Shown in pieces: positions 19,715 through 27,907 of a stretch of 64,000 bases of DNA. Position numbers and translations under genes: made by a program. This DNA comes from Streptococcus infantis SK970. Lineage in GTDB: Bacteria > Bacillota > Bacilli > Lactobacillales > Streptococcaceae. The notes under the pieces were generated by a model that saw only the letters and a list, made by a program, of their open reading frames with translations, searched no databases and was not told the DNA's origin. The stretch's first letter is position 1; the number at the start of each line of letters is the position of its first letter. The DNA is taken from contig AFUT01000008.1 of assembly GCA_000223255.2 (NCBI GenBank), positions 62,001 to 126,000 on the forward strand. Direction: 5' to 3'.

Positions 19715-21355
19715 TTAAAAATCCCAGCTATCGAGCATATCAAGGAATTCCCCAACATTCGATTCTTGCACCAGCTCCCTCTTGTAAAGAGCAGCTATCA
19801 AGGCATGGAAACCATCCGTCTTTCTTCTGACAGGTTCTTTTTTCAAGAAACGCTTATTCCCATCCTTGTCCTCTTTGACGTAGGTATTATCTGTATACCA
19901 AATCATAGAGTTATCGCCCTCAAAGATAAAACGCTCATTTGCAAATCCATCTTCAATAATTGGCGCAACCTTGGATTGGATAGCCCCTGGATTTCTCAAA
20001 AACTCATATTCAAACCCAGCCTCTTCCAAAAGCGGTTTTAACAAATCCATTCTAAAACCATCGGCACATACAAGCTCAATCTGATAAAGATTTCTCCATT
20101 CTTCCAGCTTGGCTATCAAAAGTCTAGGATCAATACTCGGACCATCAACGATTGTAAAAAGACCTTTTTCAGCCCATTCTTCAATAGGCGCTTTTAGCTT
20201 GAAAGCTTTCAAAAATGATTTTCTCGCAAATGAATGTTGCTTCCAGATGAATTCATCTCCATTCTTAAATAGCAAACCAACGCTCGCAAAGTCTCGGATG
20301 CTCGCATAGTCAAAGCCAGCCACACATGACCGACCCTTCAAGTCGATACCAGGCGAACGTAAACAAGCAACTAGCTTTTCTCGAGAAGTCACATCTTTCT
20401 CAAGGTCCGCTTCAGGAAGGTTCATCCGTTTTGTCATAAACTCCTGACGTCCAGATGGCTCCAACTCAAGGTCATCATAGTCAGCCTTGGTTCTAGCAAG
20501 CAACCTCTTAGCGTAAGGAGTGCTTTCATCCAACATCGGATTTGCTTTCGACCAGTTTTTCATGTCGTCCACTTCATCCGCATTGTCAAGCTTGCAGATG
20601 AAAGGGAAAAGCCTGAAATCGTCAACCTCTCCATTCAAGATTTGCATAGACTTCTCTATTAGCTTGTCGTAAAATCCCTCACGCACATACCCATTCGTAC
20701 CGTTGTAGAAAGTCCGAGCATGAGCGATTTTCCCAAGACCAGACCGTTGAACCTTCACGGCCTTATCATCTTCAAACTGGTGAATCTCATCAAACTCAAG
20801 ACAGCCATCACGAGCAGAGTCCATAGTCTTCGGATTGTTCGTCCGAAAAGAAAAGACCGAGTTATTCGCTCGACCTGTGATAGACATTTTAGTTAGATAG
20901 AAATGGTCCTCAAGACCACGCCTTTGGATAGTCTCATAAACCTCCTCAAAGGAAACCTTACCCTGTTTCTCAGAGTTTGCAGTGATAGTCACATCATAAT
21001 CTCTGATAGGGTAGATAGGACTGATAAAGAACGAGGACCTGGCAGACATAAAACCATTCTTACCACCCCCACGAGCCAAAGTATATAGATACTCGTCAAA
21101 GTGTGGCTCCCCGTCCTCTTTCCTAAAAAGAAAAATGAACGGGGTCAAGAAAAGCTGGTATTTAGCTAGAGGAAAAAAGTTCTTTTCCGTAAACCGAATG
21201 AATTTCTCAATCAGATCATTATCAAAATATAAATCATCGCGAGGATAGATTTTCTCTTTGATGATTTTAAACAGCAACTTTCTTTCTTCGTTGACGACGA
21301 TTTCTCCACTCTCGGCCATTTTGATGTAGTCATCAATCAACGGATGAGAAATCAT
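19715..21355 (-). CDS. terL: Terminase large subunit
   Basis: 546 residues. N-terminal ATPase: P-loop-like ARGGGKNG (about 94-101) and Walker B LEFDEIHQF (about 190), with a coupling motif near FYNGTNGYVREGF. C-terminal RNase H-like nuclease: acidic residues in VAGFDYASIRDFASVG, FTIVDGPSIDP and the late KTDGFHALIAAL. The Terminase_1 architecture, which cuts concatemers and pumps DNA into the head. ATG overlaps the stop of the small subunit gene. Confidence 0.93.
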   Translation of the reverse strand: MISHPLIDDYIKMAESGEIVVNEERKLLFKIIKEKIYPRDDLYFDNDLIEKFIRFTEKNFFPLAKYQLFLTPFIFLFRKEDGEPHFDEYLYTLARGGGKNGFMSARSSFFISPIYPIRDYDVTITANSEKQGKVSFEEVYETIQRRGLEDHFYLTKMSITGRANNSVFSFRTNNPKTMDSARDGCLEFDEIHQFEDDKAVKVQRSGLGKIAHARTFYNGTNGYVREGFYDKLIEKSMQILNGEVDDFRLFPFICKLDNADEVDDMKNWSKANPMLDESTPYAKRLLARTKADYDDLELEPSGRQEFMTKRMNLPEADLEKDVTSREKLVACLRSPGIDLKGRSCVAGFDYASIRDFASVGLLFKNGDEFIWKQHSFARKSFLKAFKLKAPIEEWAEKGLFTIVDGPSIDPRLLIAKLEEWRNLYQIELVCADGFRMDLLKPLLEEAGFEYEFLRNPGAIQSKVAPIIEDGFANERFIFEGDNSMIWYTDNTYVKEDKDGNKRFLKKEPVRRKTDGFHALIAALYKRELVQESNVGEFLDMLDSWDF

Positions 21356-21690
21356 AACAGATCACTTCCAGACGTCGGTTTCTCAACAGGAGAATTTTCA
21401 ACCTCGAAATCAAACGAGCGCTCAATCGCCAAAAGTTGATTGCTGGTTGTGTTAATTTCCTTGATGAGAGAATTCGCTTTTTGGAATCTCTGTTGCCCGT
21501 TGTGAACAGTGATGACCAATCCGTCTTCATGAAGTTTGGTTTTCAGTTCATAGAGTAGCCTGACGAGATAAAGATAACGATTCACTTTTTCGTACTGGAT
21601 CGCATCCTTTTTTCTAGGACTAAAATAGCCGATTTTAGAAAGTAGCTGATTTTCTAATTCTTTTATATTTTTTTCTGAGTATTCTTCCAT
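21352..21690 (-). CDS. terS: Terminase small subunit, P27 type
   Basis: 112 residues, helical, strongly charged at the start (MEEYSEKNIKELENQLLSKIGYFSPRKKDAIQYEKVNRYLYLVRLLYEL) and ending VENSPVEKPTSGSDLL, as in the P27/Terminase_4 family. It recognises the packaging site and loads the large subunit. Stop and next start overlap (TGA/ATG). Position between HNH nuclease and large subunit is standard for cos phages. Confidence 0.82.
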   Translation of the reverse strand: MEEYSEKNIKELENQLLSKIGYFSPRKKDAIQYEKVNRYLYLVRLLYELKTKLHEDGLVITVHNGQQRFQKANSLIKEINTTSNQLLAIERSFDFEVENSPVEKPTSGSDLL

Positions 21691-21705
21691 TACCCCCCAC
21701 CCCTT

Positions 21706-22110
21706 TTAATTTTTCGTTAAAAATTTGGACAGTTGACCCCTCCCACCGGTTCCCAAAACCTTAAAAAGACTCGATTTTTTTGACCGGGGGGTGTTATTCT
21801 CCCCAAAATTCATCCGTCCTGAAATTCTTATCTTGCATTTTTTTGATTTTCGGAACTGAAAACGTCCGTGTCTCTTATTGTGACACTCTTTACATAATGT
21901 TCTGAGGTTATCTATATCAAGAGCGAACTCTGGATAGAACTCTAGTTCTTTGATATGGTCAACCTCTAGGTTCTCTGTTGTGACTTTGCCTTCTTCTCTG
22001 CACCAAACACATTCGTAGTGATCACGTTCAAGTGCTTGCTCTCTCAAAATTCTCCAAGCTTGTGATGCATAAAATAATGCTCGTGCAGCTCTAGTACTTA
22101 CATCAATCAT
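21706..22110 (-). CDS. HNH endonuclease of the packaging module
   Basis: 134 residues. CVWCREEGKVTTENLEVDHIKEL holds a CxxC and the DH of the HNH motif; DIDNLRTLCKECHNKRHG gives the N, second CxxC and last H. HNH nucleases beside the small terminase are needed for cos cleavage in several Gram-positive siphophages, which suggests cohesive ends here. The C-terminus is basic. Starts ATG 22110. Confidence 0.88.
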   Translation of the reverse strand: MIDVSTRAARALFYASQAWRILREQALERDHYECVWCREEGKVTTENLEVDHIKELEFYPEFALDIDNLRTLCKECHNKRHGRFQFRKSKKCKIRISGRMNFGENNTPRSKKSSLFKVLGTGGRGQLSKFLTKN

Positions 22111-22116
22111 AAATGT

Positions 22117-22275
22117 TTAAAATTGGTTTCTAATCTTTTTCCATTCTGAAGGAGAGAAAAAAATATTTTCAAACGAAAATTTCTTTTTTAAAAAACTTTC
22201 TTTGACTCTGTACATTGCCAATCCTTGTTTAACATCTACTACATCTACAAACTCCATTTCCGATTCACCTTTCAT
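22117..22275 (-). CDS. Short phage ORF, function unknown
   Basis: 52 codons, MKGESEMEFVDVVDVKQGLAM at the start and SPSEWKKIRNQF at the end, ATG 22275 with GAGG about 10 bases upstream. It fills the gap before the HNH gene on the same strand. The rest of the gap, 22276-22439, holds no convincing gene. Coding is plausible but not certain; no family recognised. Confidence 0.4.
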   Translation of the reverse strand: MKGESEMEFVDVVDVKQGLAMYRVKESFLKKKFSFENIFFSPSEWKKIRNQF

Positions 22276-22439
22276 AACTTTGTAAACCTCACTATTTTTA
22301 CTCTCTCAATTCCTTGTTTTACATATTCTAGTGAATTCGCTACATGAGTTTTAATTCAGATTTATCAAGCGTTTATCTTGCAAGTGCGAAATGAAATCAT
22401 CATAACCTCAAAACAATGAATTGATAGTAAAATAAAAAA

Positions 22440-23006
22440 TTAAAAGCCCTGAAACTTCGTCATGGCTCGGTCTTGTGAATCTTGGTTTTTGCCTATGTAT
22501 CTCAGTGAAATACTCTGGCTTGAGTGGTTCAGTAGGTCCATTATCAGAGCGACATCCTTGGTTTGTTCGTACATGAATAAGCCAAAGGTCTTCCTCATCG
22601 AGTGAGTAGCTATGTTTTCTAGACCGACTTCTTCAGCAGCTTTCTTTATGATCTTGTAAGCTGTGTTAGGTTTTATATGCTGATGCTTTCCGTTTCGGCT
22701 TGGAAAGAGGAAGTCTTCATCTTTCTTATCTTTGATGTACTGTCTCATAGCATTCTTGAATTTCTTTGGCATCTTTCGTTTGGTTGGCTTATCTGTCTTT
22801 TCATCGACGATCTGGACATGCCAACCTTTAACGTGCTTTACCTTCAGTTTAACGATATCGCCAATACGAAATCCCAAATTAACACCAGAAAGGAAGAGCA
22901 TGAGGTTTCGTTGTCTATCTGACTCTTTGACTGCACTATGCAACGTCAGCCATTCAATCATAAGCTGAACATCATCTCTATTCCTGATTGGTTCAACAAC
23001 TACCAC
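22440..23006 (-). CDS. Tyrosine recombinase catalytic-domain protein (second recombinase)
   Basis: 188 residues corresponding only to the catalytic domain of tyrosine recombinases: Arg in GVNLGFRIGDIVKL, H-x-x-R in ATHSMRKTFGLFMYEQ, His in LNHSSQSISLRYIG with the candidate nucleophile Tyr. No arm-binding or core-binding N-terminal domain. The phage's real integrase is at 36470-37613. Similar short proteins occur between late regulator and packaging genes in other streptococcal prophages, role unknown. It has its own start after a terminator. Confidence 0.75.
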   Translation of the reverse strand: MVVVEPIRNRDDVQLMIEWLTLHSAVKESDRQRNLMLFLSGVNLGFRIGDIVKLKVKHVKGWHVQIVDEKTDKPTKRKMPKKFKNAMRQYIKDKKDEDFLFPSRNGKHQHIKPNTAYKIIKKAAEEVGLENIATHSMRKTFGLFMYEQTKDVALIMDLLNHSSQSISLRYIGKNQDSQDRAMTKFQGF

Positions 23007-23032
23007 ATATCTTCACCTCCTTTTTAATGCAC

Positions 23033-23062
23033 AAAAATAGCAGAGATTTCCTCTCTGCTATT
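23033..23062 (-). terminator. Terminator between late regulator and recombinase-like gene
   Basis: Stem AATAGCAGAGA/TCTCTGCTATT (23036-23046 and 23052-23062), followed on the minus strand by TTTTTG. It separates early/regulatory transcription from the packaging region. Confidence 0.8.
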
Positions 23063-23121
23063 CTTCACGATACTAATTTACCACATTCTTTTTGTCAATT
23101 CTATATGTTTTTTTGACAACT

Positions 23122-23586
23122 TTACATAAAAAGCAAATTAGAAAGTGTATCGAGAATCACTTCACGTCTTCTGTAAATCTGCTTGCTGTGTCTATACAAG
23201 TACCCAGTTTCTCCGTTCTCCATGATGTGCCAAACTTGAACCCAGTCGTATCCAGTATGTTCCCCCCAGCGAAGATAAAAGATTTTTTTGTCATCTGGTT
23301 CTAGATTCTCCAGTAATTGGGAAATAGCGTTTTGGAGATTTTCTAATCTTAAAATCATAGGATCGCTTGCATAAGCAACCGCTAGATTCTCCGACCTGTT
23401 GACGAATGTTCCACTGCCACTTGCTCCAGTATCATCAATTCCAGGAACAGTAAGATGCTTAACTTCGTACAAACGTTCTAGCTCATGCCTACGTTGGCCA
23501 ATAAGTTTGTCAATCTTTAAATATTTATCATCGAGTTCAAACTCGAGATAATCCCTTCGTGCTTTTGTTAAGTTCTTTTTGACCAA
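23122..23586 (-). CDS. Late transcription regulator, RinA/ArpU/DUF722-like
   Basis: 154 residues: MVKKNLTKARRDYLEFELDDKYLKIDKL at the start, GSGTFVNRSENLAVAYASDPMILRLENLQNAISQLLENLEPDD in the middle, and a C-terminal sigma-region-4-like helix-turn-helix (SKQIYRRREVILDTLSNLLF). Streptococcal phages carry this family at the boundary of early and late regions, where it is thought to switch on the packaging and structural operon. Same transcript direction as the structural genes. Confidence 0.7.
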   Translation of the reverse strand: MVKKNLTKARRDYLEFELDDKYLKIDKLIGQRRHELERLYEVKHLTVPGIDDTGASGSGTFVNRSENLAVAYASDPMILRLENLQNAISQLLENLEPDDKKIFYLRWGEHTGYDWVQVWHIMENGETGYLYRHSKQIYRRREVILDTLSNLLFM

Positions 23587-23921
23587 ACCTTACCTCCCAT
23601 GTATCTTTTGGATTTAACCCATTTGATAATTTTGCCATCGTTATTGTTATTGTGATAATCTGGCAGTCTTGCTGTTGGACTTTCTTTATAGACCACTTTT
23701 TCGACTACCTGGATTGCAGGCATCGTTTCATCATCTATCCACCCAACTAACCATGCAGGGTTTACATCATAGGTTTTAGCAATCATTTCAATTTGCTTAA
23801 TAGATGGATATCCACCTCGCTCATACAAGTGAATTGTATTTTGTGAAACACCTGTCTCTTTTGCCATCTGTACTACAGAGAGACACAGGTCCTCTCTAAG
23901 TTCTTTCAATCTTAGCTGCAT
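23568..23921 (-). CDS. XRE-family helix-turn-helix protein
   Basis: 117 residues. N-terminal HTH: LKELREDLCLSVVQMAKETGVSQNTIHLYERGGYPSIKQIEMIAKTYDV within 60 residues, with the recognition helix at SQNTIHLYERG. The tail is basic (KIIKWVKSKRYMGGKVWSKRT). It overlaps the late-regulator gene by 19 bases, so the two are likely co-translated. A regulatory partner is a reasonable inference. Confidence 0.75.
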   Translation of the reverse strand: MQLRLKELREDLCLSVVQMAKETGVSQNTIHLYERGGYPSIKQIEMIAKTYDVNPAWLVGWIDDETMPAIQVVEKVVYKESPTARLPDYHNNNNDGKIIKWVKSKRYMGGKVWSKRT

Positions 23922-23943
23922 CTTTCAAATCTCCTTGCGTATT

Positions 23944-24108
23944 TCAAATAATCTTGCCATCAAAGACTAAAGTAATCGTACCTGTCCCATCTTGATGTTT
24001 AGATACTAACGCTTGACAATCTGAACCGAGCTCGATTCCTTCAATCGTGATGCTTCGTTTCATGTTGTTAACGTTGACGATTGCGCCATTCGATGTTTTA
24101 ATTCTCAT
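23944..24108 (-). CDS. Small phage protein, function unknown
   Basis: 54 codons, beta-rich: MRIKTSNGAIVNVNNMKRSITIEGIELG at the start. ATG 24108 lies behind AGAGGTGGAG, and the gene overlaps the YopX-like gene by 11 bases, as elsewhere in this packed early operon. I do not recognise a family with known role. Confidence 0.6.
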   Translation of the reverse strand: MRIKTSNGAIVNVNNMKRSITIEGIELGSDCQALVSKHQDGTGTITLVFDGKII

Positions 24109-24499
24109 TCTCCACCTCTAGAAGTTCTTGATTTTCGTAGATGTTCCCAATGACTTTGTAATAATGCGGTAGGAATCTCTTTGCGATGTCAATCCGATAG
24201 GTGCGACTTAGACCATCGCCGTACCAACGACCTTTGTCTTTGTCATATTTGACAATAAAGGTATATTCTGTTTGTATCTGATGATGTAAGATATCACCTT
24301 CAAAAACTTCTGTACCTTCCTTATCAACTAATCCTGTTGATTGCATGAGTTCGATTTCGTCAGGATAAGCTGTAATACAATCATTCATGACTGCGTCATT
24401 TAGTTCAAGTTCTTCAATGCGACTGTTTTGGAACCACATGTTTTTTATCGACATCATTCTACCAAGTTCATTATGCCACGCTCTAAATCTTGGAGTCAT
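24098..24499 (-). CDS. YopX family protein (first copy)
   Basis: 133 residues: starts MTPRFRAWHNELGRMM, has STGLVDKEGTEVFEGDILHH and ends KVIGNIYENQELLEVENEN. The FRAW... start, TGL-D-G-x-FEGDI middle and 'IGNIYENxELL' end define the YopX family, common in Gram-positive phage early regions; role unknown. A second, divergent copy is at 25629-26033. Confidence 0.85.
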   Translation of the reverse strand: MTPRFRAWHNELGRMMSIKNMWFQNSRIEELELNDAVMNDCITAYPDEIELMQSTGLVDKEGTEVFEGDILHHQIQTEYTFIVKYDKDKGRWYGDGLSRTYRIDIAKRFLPHYYKVIGNIYENQELLEVENEN

Positions 24500-24977
24500 C
24501 TGGTAAATCCTCCTCTTTCACGAACGAACCATCAATCCAGCGACCTTTACGGTCTTTGATTTCTTGATAAGCTAATTCAAAACATTCATCAAAATCATAA
24601 CCAAGATTTTTCAGATAACCAATGCAGCGGACTAGATTGTGTCTGCATAGCTCTTTACTTGCAAATCCTTGTGAGAGTTGAAACTCACTAATATTTGCAT
24701 TGATTGAGATGAAGCTTTCCATCACATCTTTTTTACGTATGTTATCAGACTCTTCAAAAATCTGATTGACATCTTCTTTAATGAGTAATGCCAATCCTAC
24801 AATAACGACTGCACAATCTCCGATGCTATCTTTGGTCACTTTCTCATTCTTCTTGAGATACCCAGCACATAACTCACCGAACTCTTCACTAAGCTTGAGT
24901 GACTGTTTATCTAATCGTCCACCATTTTCTAAGTCACGATCAATAAACCATTGCTTTACATTCTCTAGTGTGTTCAT
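24483..24977 (-). CDS. MazG-like nucleotide pyrophosphohydrolase
   Basis: 164 residues. The MazG metal site is visible: EEFGELCAGYLKKNEK (ExxE-type) and SIGDCAVVIVGLALLI (later acidic Asp). Helical throughout. MazG-type enzymes hydrolyse NTPs/dNTPs, and phage copies may tune host nucleotide or alarmone levels. The C-terminal part (KDRKGRWIDGSFVKEEDLP) is typical for phage MazG proteins. Overlaps the YopX gene by 17 bases. Confidence 0.75.
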   Translation of the reverse strand: MNTLENVKQWFIDRDLENGGRLDKQSLKLSEEFGELCAGYLKKNEKVTKDSIGDCAVVIVGLALLIKEDVNQIFEESDNIRKKDVMESFISINANISEFQLSQGFASKELCRHNLVRCIGYLKNLGYDFDECFELAYQEIKDRKGRWIDGSFVKEEDLPDDSKI

Positions 24978-24986
24978 GTTTTTACC

Positions 24987-25388
24987 CTACATTTCTTCCA
25001 AATCAAAATATTCTGTCAGCTCACTCTTCAATTCATCTAGAGTTGAGCATCGTTCAATTAAATCAAGCACATCGTCTTTTGTATCTTCTTTGTTCAAGGT
25101 GTTTTCTGCGACTGCATCTGCTACCCATTTTGGATGAGTACCAGCGTAATAGTATTGATCTTGAGGTAATAGCTCAAGTAATGCTTCGTATCGTTCTTCT
25201 AGTGAAATCCAGGCACCAAGCGTATCAATAAATGCAGTATCTGATTTTCTGCTTTCAAAGATTTCTGGGTAATTTTGTTTTGCAATTTCTGCATAGATGG
25301 CAGACCATTCTTCGTCTGAAAAATGTGATTTTTCAACTAGTGCACCGTATTCGATTTCTTTTCCATTGATTTTAGTTTTGTAGTTCAT
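24987..25388 (-). CDS. Phage early protein, function unknown
   Basis: 133 residues, acidic: MNYKTKINGKEIEYGALVEKSHF, then helices and DAVAENTLNKEDTKDDVLDLIERCSTLDELKSELTEYFDLEEM at the C-terminus. No motif I recognise. Its ATG overlaps the stop of the DUF1372 gene (ATGA), so expression is coupled. Confidence 0.6.
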   Translation of the reverse strand: MNYKTKINGKEIEYGALVEKSHFSDEEWSAIYAEIAKQNYPEIFESRKSDTAFIDTLGAWISLEERYEALLELLPQDQYYYAGTHPKWVADAVAENTLNKEDTKDDVLDLIERCSTLDELKSELTEYFDLEEM

Positions 25389-25632
25389 AATTTTACCTCT
25401 TTTCCAATTTCTGTATTGTTGTACTTCTGCTCACTAACCACGAAAACATTCCCGTCAACTGTGATTGTGAATAGACTTCCGATTTTTCGTTTTCTTCAAC
25501 CTTTCCAGTGATAGCGTATTTACTATCAGCATGATAGACTAGTAAGGGTTTTTGTTGCTCGTCTATAATCGATCGTTGCATAAATAATAAGCAAGTAGTA
25601 AGTAAGGCATAGCCAATTAAGAAGCGTTTCAT
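25385..25632 (-). CDS. DUF1372-like small exported or membrane protein, frameshifted
   Basis: N-terminal hydrophobic segment (MKRFLIGYALLTTCLLFMQ), then LLVYHADSKYAITGKVEE. The family's end, LFTITVDGNVFVVSEQKYNN followed by TEIGKEVKL, is present one frame away. The break is at the A run 25490-25493, one base short. With the base restored it is 82 residues and its stop overlaps the next ATG exactly. DUF1372 proteins are frequent in streptococcal phages; function unknown. Confidence 0.7.
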
Positions 25633-26033
25633 TCTGGAACCTCCAAAAGCTCCTGATTTTCGTAGACATTGCCGATGATTTCTCTTGAATTAGCCACATT
25701 ACATAATCGTTCAAAATTGTTGTATCTAATCAAGCTATTCACAAACATTCCTAAATCTTCTCTATATTCGATAAATCCGTTTAACAAACCATCTTTTGTA
25801 CCTAAAATATCTTTCTCGTATATCTCCCGTAAATTTTTATCAAACATCCCTGTGAAACGTCCTACTGATTCTATACTTACAGGACACCAAGAACCTATAG
25901 TAATGTATTGTTCATTAGCTTCTACCACTTTGTTGATAATAAATGCTCTTCCTCTATCTTCAATCAAATGTCCGTATTGCCATTCTCCTTTGCTGTTTTC
26001 GTCAATGGATAACCCTCTGAATTTTGGTATCAT
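25629..26033 (-). CDS. YopX family protein (second copy)
   Basis: 134 residues: MIPKFRGLSIDENSKGEWQYG, GRFTGMFDKNLREIYEKDIL, and EIIGNVYENQELLEVPE at the end. The same N- and C-terminal signatures as the copy at 24098-24499 but otherwise quite different, so an old duplication or separate acquisition. Overlaps both neighbours by about 4 bases. Confidence 0.82.
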   Translation of the reverse strand: MIPKFRGLSIDENSKGEWQYGHLIEDRGRAFIINKVVEANEQYITIGSWCPVSIESVGRFTGMFDKNLREIYEKDILGTKDGLLNGFIEYREDLGMFVNSLIRYNNFERLCNVANSREIIGNVYENQELLEVPE

Positions 26034-26257
26034 CTTGCACCTCCCAGGAAATTATTAACAATATTTTGCTGTTCAGTATCGATTATTTTATTTCTATAAT
26101 TCAATATTGGAGCCATAACATCATTTGTCAATGCAGGCTTCAAAATGATTTCATTTGTTTCCGAAAATCTTTTACCGTTAATTTTGATTTTGATGTCATA
26201 ACCGTTAGCGATATGTTCAAGGTCATCTTTAGACAGGGAAATTTCAAATCTACTCAT
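26030..26257 (-). CDS. Small phage protein, function unknown
   Basis: 75 residues, MSRFEISLSKDDLEHIANGYDIKIKINGKRF in the first part; polar, no membrane segment. Overlaps the YopX gene by 4 bases. No recognised family. Confidence 0.6.
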   Translation of the reverse strand: MSRFEISLSKDDLEHIANGYDIKIKINGKRFSETNEIILKPALTNDVMAPILNYRNKIIDTEQQNIVNNFLGGAR

Positions 26258-26274
26258 TCTTCTACCTCCTCGAT

Positions 26275-26412
26275 CTACGCTTCCTTCAAATACTCATTAA
26301 AGACATCTTCATCAAGTATTCCGTTTTCAATTAAATTTTCAACTGCAATTTCAATTTTAATTAAACGATTTAATTCTTTGTTAGGTAACGTAGCCATAAT
26401 AACTTCTTCCAT
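26275..26412 (-). CDS. Very small phage protein, function unknown
   Basis: 45 residues, helical and acidic: MATLPNKELNRLIKIEIAVE in the middle, ending NEYLKEA. ATG 26412 overlaps the stop of the gene before it and follows a strong GGAGGTGG. Coding support is the ribosome site and exact stop/start overlap. Confidence 0.55.
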   Translation of the reverse strand: MEEVIMATLPNKELNRLIKIEIAVENLIENGILDEDVFNEYLKEA

Positions 26413-26561
26413 CACTCCACCTCCTTGCTCTTGAATTCTCTAGTGAGTCTATTTTTTAAAACTCGAATTTGAAAACACTTATCGTCTGCATATGTATAAT
26501 AATCATCGGTTTCTTCAATCCATTGACTTCGTGTGTACGGGTATCTGTTTGGTCGTGTCAT
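26412..26561 (-). CDS. Very small phage protein, function unknown
   Basis: 49 residues: MTRPNRYPYTRSQWIEETDD, then YYTYADDKCFQIRVLKNRLT. GAGGTGG lies 5 bases before ATG 26561, and its TGA overlaps the next ATG. Proteins with this 'RYPY...QWxEE' start are familiar in streptococcal phage early operons, role unknown. Confidence 0.6.
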   Translation of the reverse strand: MTRPNRYPYTRSQWIEETDDYYTYADDKCFQIRVLKNRLTREFKSKEVE

Positions 26562-26562
26562 A

Positions 26563-26901
26563 TTACCACCTCATATATAAATATTTTGTATCAATATCTT
26601 GTTCTAAAATACAATCTCTCAATGATCTCAAATCTTCTAACGCACTGCTGACGGTCCCCCATTTGTTCTCAGGTTCATACTGTACATACTTTTCAGGATA
26701 CTGTTCCAGTTCTGAGATGCCACGTTGAATGTTTTCAAAAATCTGAGCAACATTGTAGATAGTACCTTGTTTGAAATCCCAATTCATAGCAATCCTAAAC
26801 ATTTCCCCAAGATTGTAGGTCGGAGAACTATTTTCAGGTTCATCTATGCAAATATAATCTCCGCTTTCTATTTTTCCCAAGATTTCCAAATCATAACTCA
26901 T
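26563..26901 (-). CDS. Phage early protein, function unknown
   Basis: 112 residues: begins MSYDLEILGKIESGDYICID, middle SSPTYNLGEMFRIAMNWDF, C-terminus rich in helices ending KYLYMRW. Soluble and acidic. Its ATG overlaps the stop of the gene before it. No known role. Confidence 0.6.
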   Translation of the reverse strand: MSYDLEILGKIESGDYICIDEPENSSPTYNLGEMFRIAMNWDFKQGTIYNVAQIFENIQRGISELEQYPEKYVQYEPENKWGTVSSALEDLRSLRDCILEQDIDTKYLYMRW

Positions 26902-27085
26902 CTATCCGACTCCTCCGCACTATACTGCAACCATACTAGGCATTCATATAGATCCCTTGCTTGCCTTTTGATGTTGCTTAATGATTGACTGCTCAATTTA
27001 TCATCATTTTGTAAGACTTCTATCTTGAGATTTAAAATAATAGCAGTCAATTCTTTTTCTTTTTTAAACTTTCACTACATGACAT
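26898..27085 (-). CDS. Small phage protein, frameshifted
   Basis: Starts ATG 27085 (overlapping the stop before it) as MSCSESLKK and, after one missing base in the A run at 27060-27065, continues EKELTAIILNLKIEVLQNDD and onward to TGA at 26898, which overlaps the next ATG. Restored length is 62 residues. The exact overlap at both ends supports a real gene. Helical; function unknown. Confidence 0.5.
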
Positions 27086-27612
27086 CACTCAACCTCTTGA
27101 ATTTCCATACCAGGGCAATCAAACACCCAACTCATGTCATTTTCTTCTAGATCGGTTTTAGTATGATATTCTGAATAGAATACTCCATCATAGCTAGAGA
27201 AAATATAATCCTCATCTTCAGTGTGATAGTACAACTTTTGTCCACTTGATTTCAGAGTTACAATATATCGCTTCTCTTTATCAATCTTGTATCCGAAAAT
27301 CCAAGCTAGCGCGAATGTTTCTTGGTGATCTAAGCTTTCGAAGATCCAACGATAAACGCTTTTGTTTTTTGCTTCTTCAGAACAATAGAGTGCGTGAGCT
27401 AAAGTAATTTTCCTGACTTTGCAGTATTCAATCCAATCCGCTACATCTTGTGGGATTGTGACTTTCTCCTGTTCAATCGATTTGTAAATGAAGTTCTCGT
27501 CTATACTTACGGTTTCTCCACTGACTAACTGAATTATCTTCTCTCTAGTTCTTAATGTATCGATTTGAAAACCAACTTCATATCCCTCGATAAACACTTT
27601 TTCTTTATTCAT
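27085..27612 (-). CDS. DUF1642-like phage protein
   Basis: 175 residues from ATG 27612 (GGAGG nine bases upstream); an in-frame ATG at 27621 touches that ribosome site. The family core VTIPQDVADWIEYCKVRKIT is followed by RWIFESLDHQETFALAWIFGYKIDKEKRYIVTLK, typical of DUF1642 proteins of streptococcal and lactococcal phages. Function unknown. Confidence 0.75.
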   Translation of the reverse strand: MNKEKVFIEGYEVGFQIDTLRTREKIIQLVSGETVSIDENFIYKSIEQEKVTIPQDVADWIEYCKVRKITLAHALYCSEEAKNKSVYRWIFESLDHQETFALAWIFGYKIDKEKRYIVTLKSSGQKLYYHTEDEDYIFSSYDGVFYSEYHTKTDLEENDMSWVFDCPGMEIQEVE

Positions 27613-27886
27613 CTTCCCCATCCTCCATTTCTACCCCTAATTCAAGAAGTTCTTGCTTTAGCATTTCGATTCGATTCTGGATGGTTTCTGTGATTAGACT
27701 AGACAATATCTCATCTGCTTCGATTTCTTTTAAAAGAAATCCATAAGCAGTTTTAAGAATATAATTAGTCTCTTTCTTTGTAATACTAAGCTCATCCCAG
27801 CACTTGCGTTTAGTTTTTAAGAAATATTTGTACTCTTTAATCAAATGAATGATATGTCTAGCTTTGTTTAAGTCTTCAAGCTTCAT
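27605..27886 (-). CDS. Phage early protein, function unknown
   Basis: 93 residues from ATG 27886 (GTG at 27892 also possible; GGAG is 9 and 3 bases away respectively). Helical: MKLEDLNKARHIIHLIKEYK, and QNRIEMLKQELLELGVEME near the end, suggesting a coiled coil. Overlaps the DUF1642 gene by 8 bases. Confidence 0.6.
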   Translation of the reverse strand: MKLEDLNKARHIIHLIKEYKYFLKTKRKCWDELSITKKETNYILKTAYGFLLKEIEADEILSSLITETIQNRIEMLKQELLELGVEMEDGEDE

Positions 27887-27907
27887 CTTCACTAACTCCT
27901 TTTTCCT

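Noticed and set aside
22440-23006. Integron or second prophage integrase
   Set aside because: No attC-like sites, no second set of ends, and it lacks the N-terminal domains; it reads as part of the one prophage.
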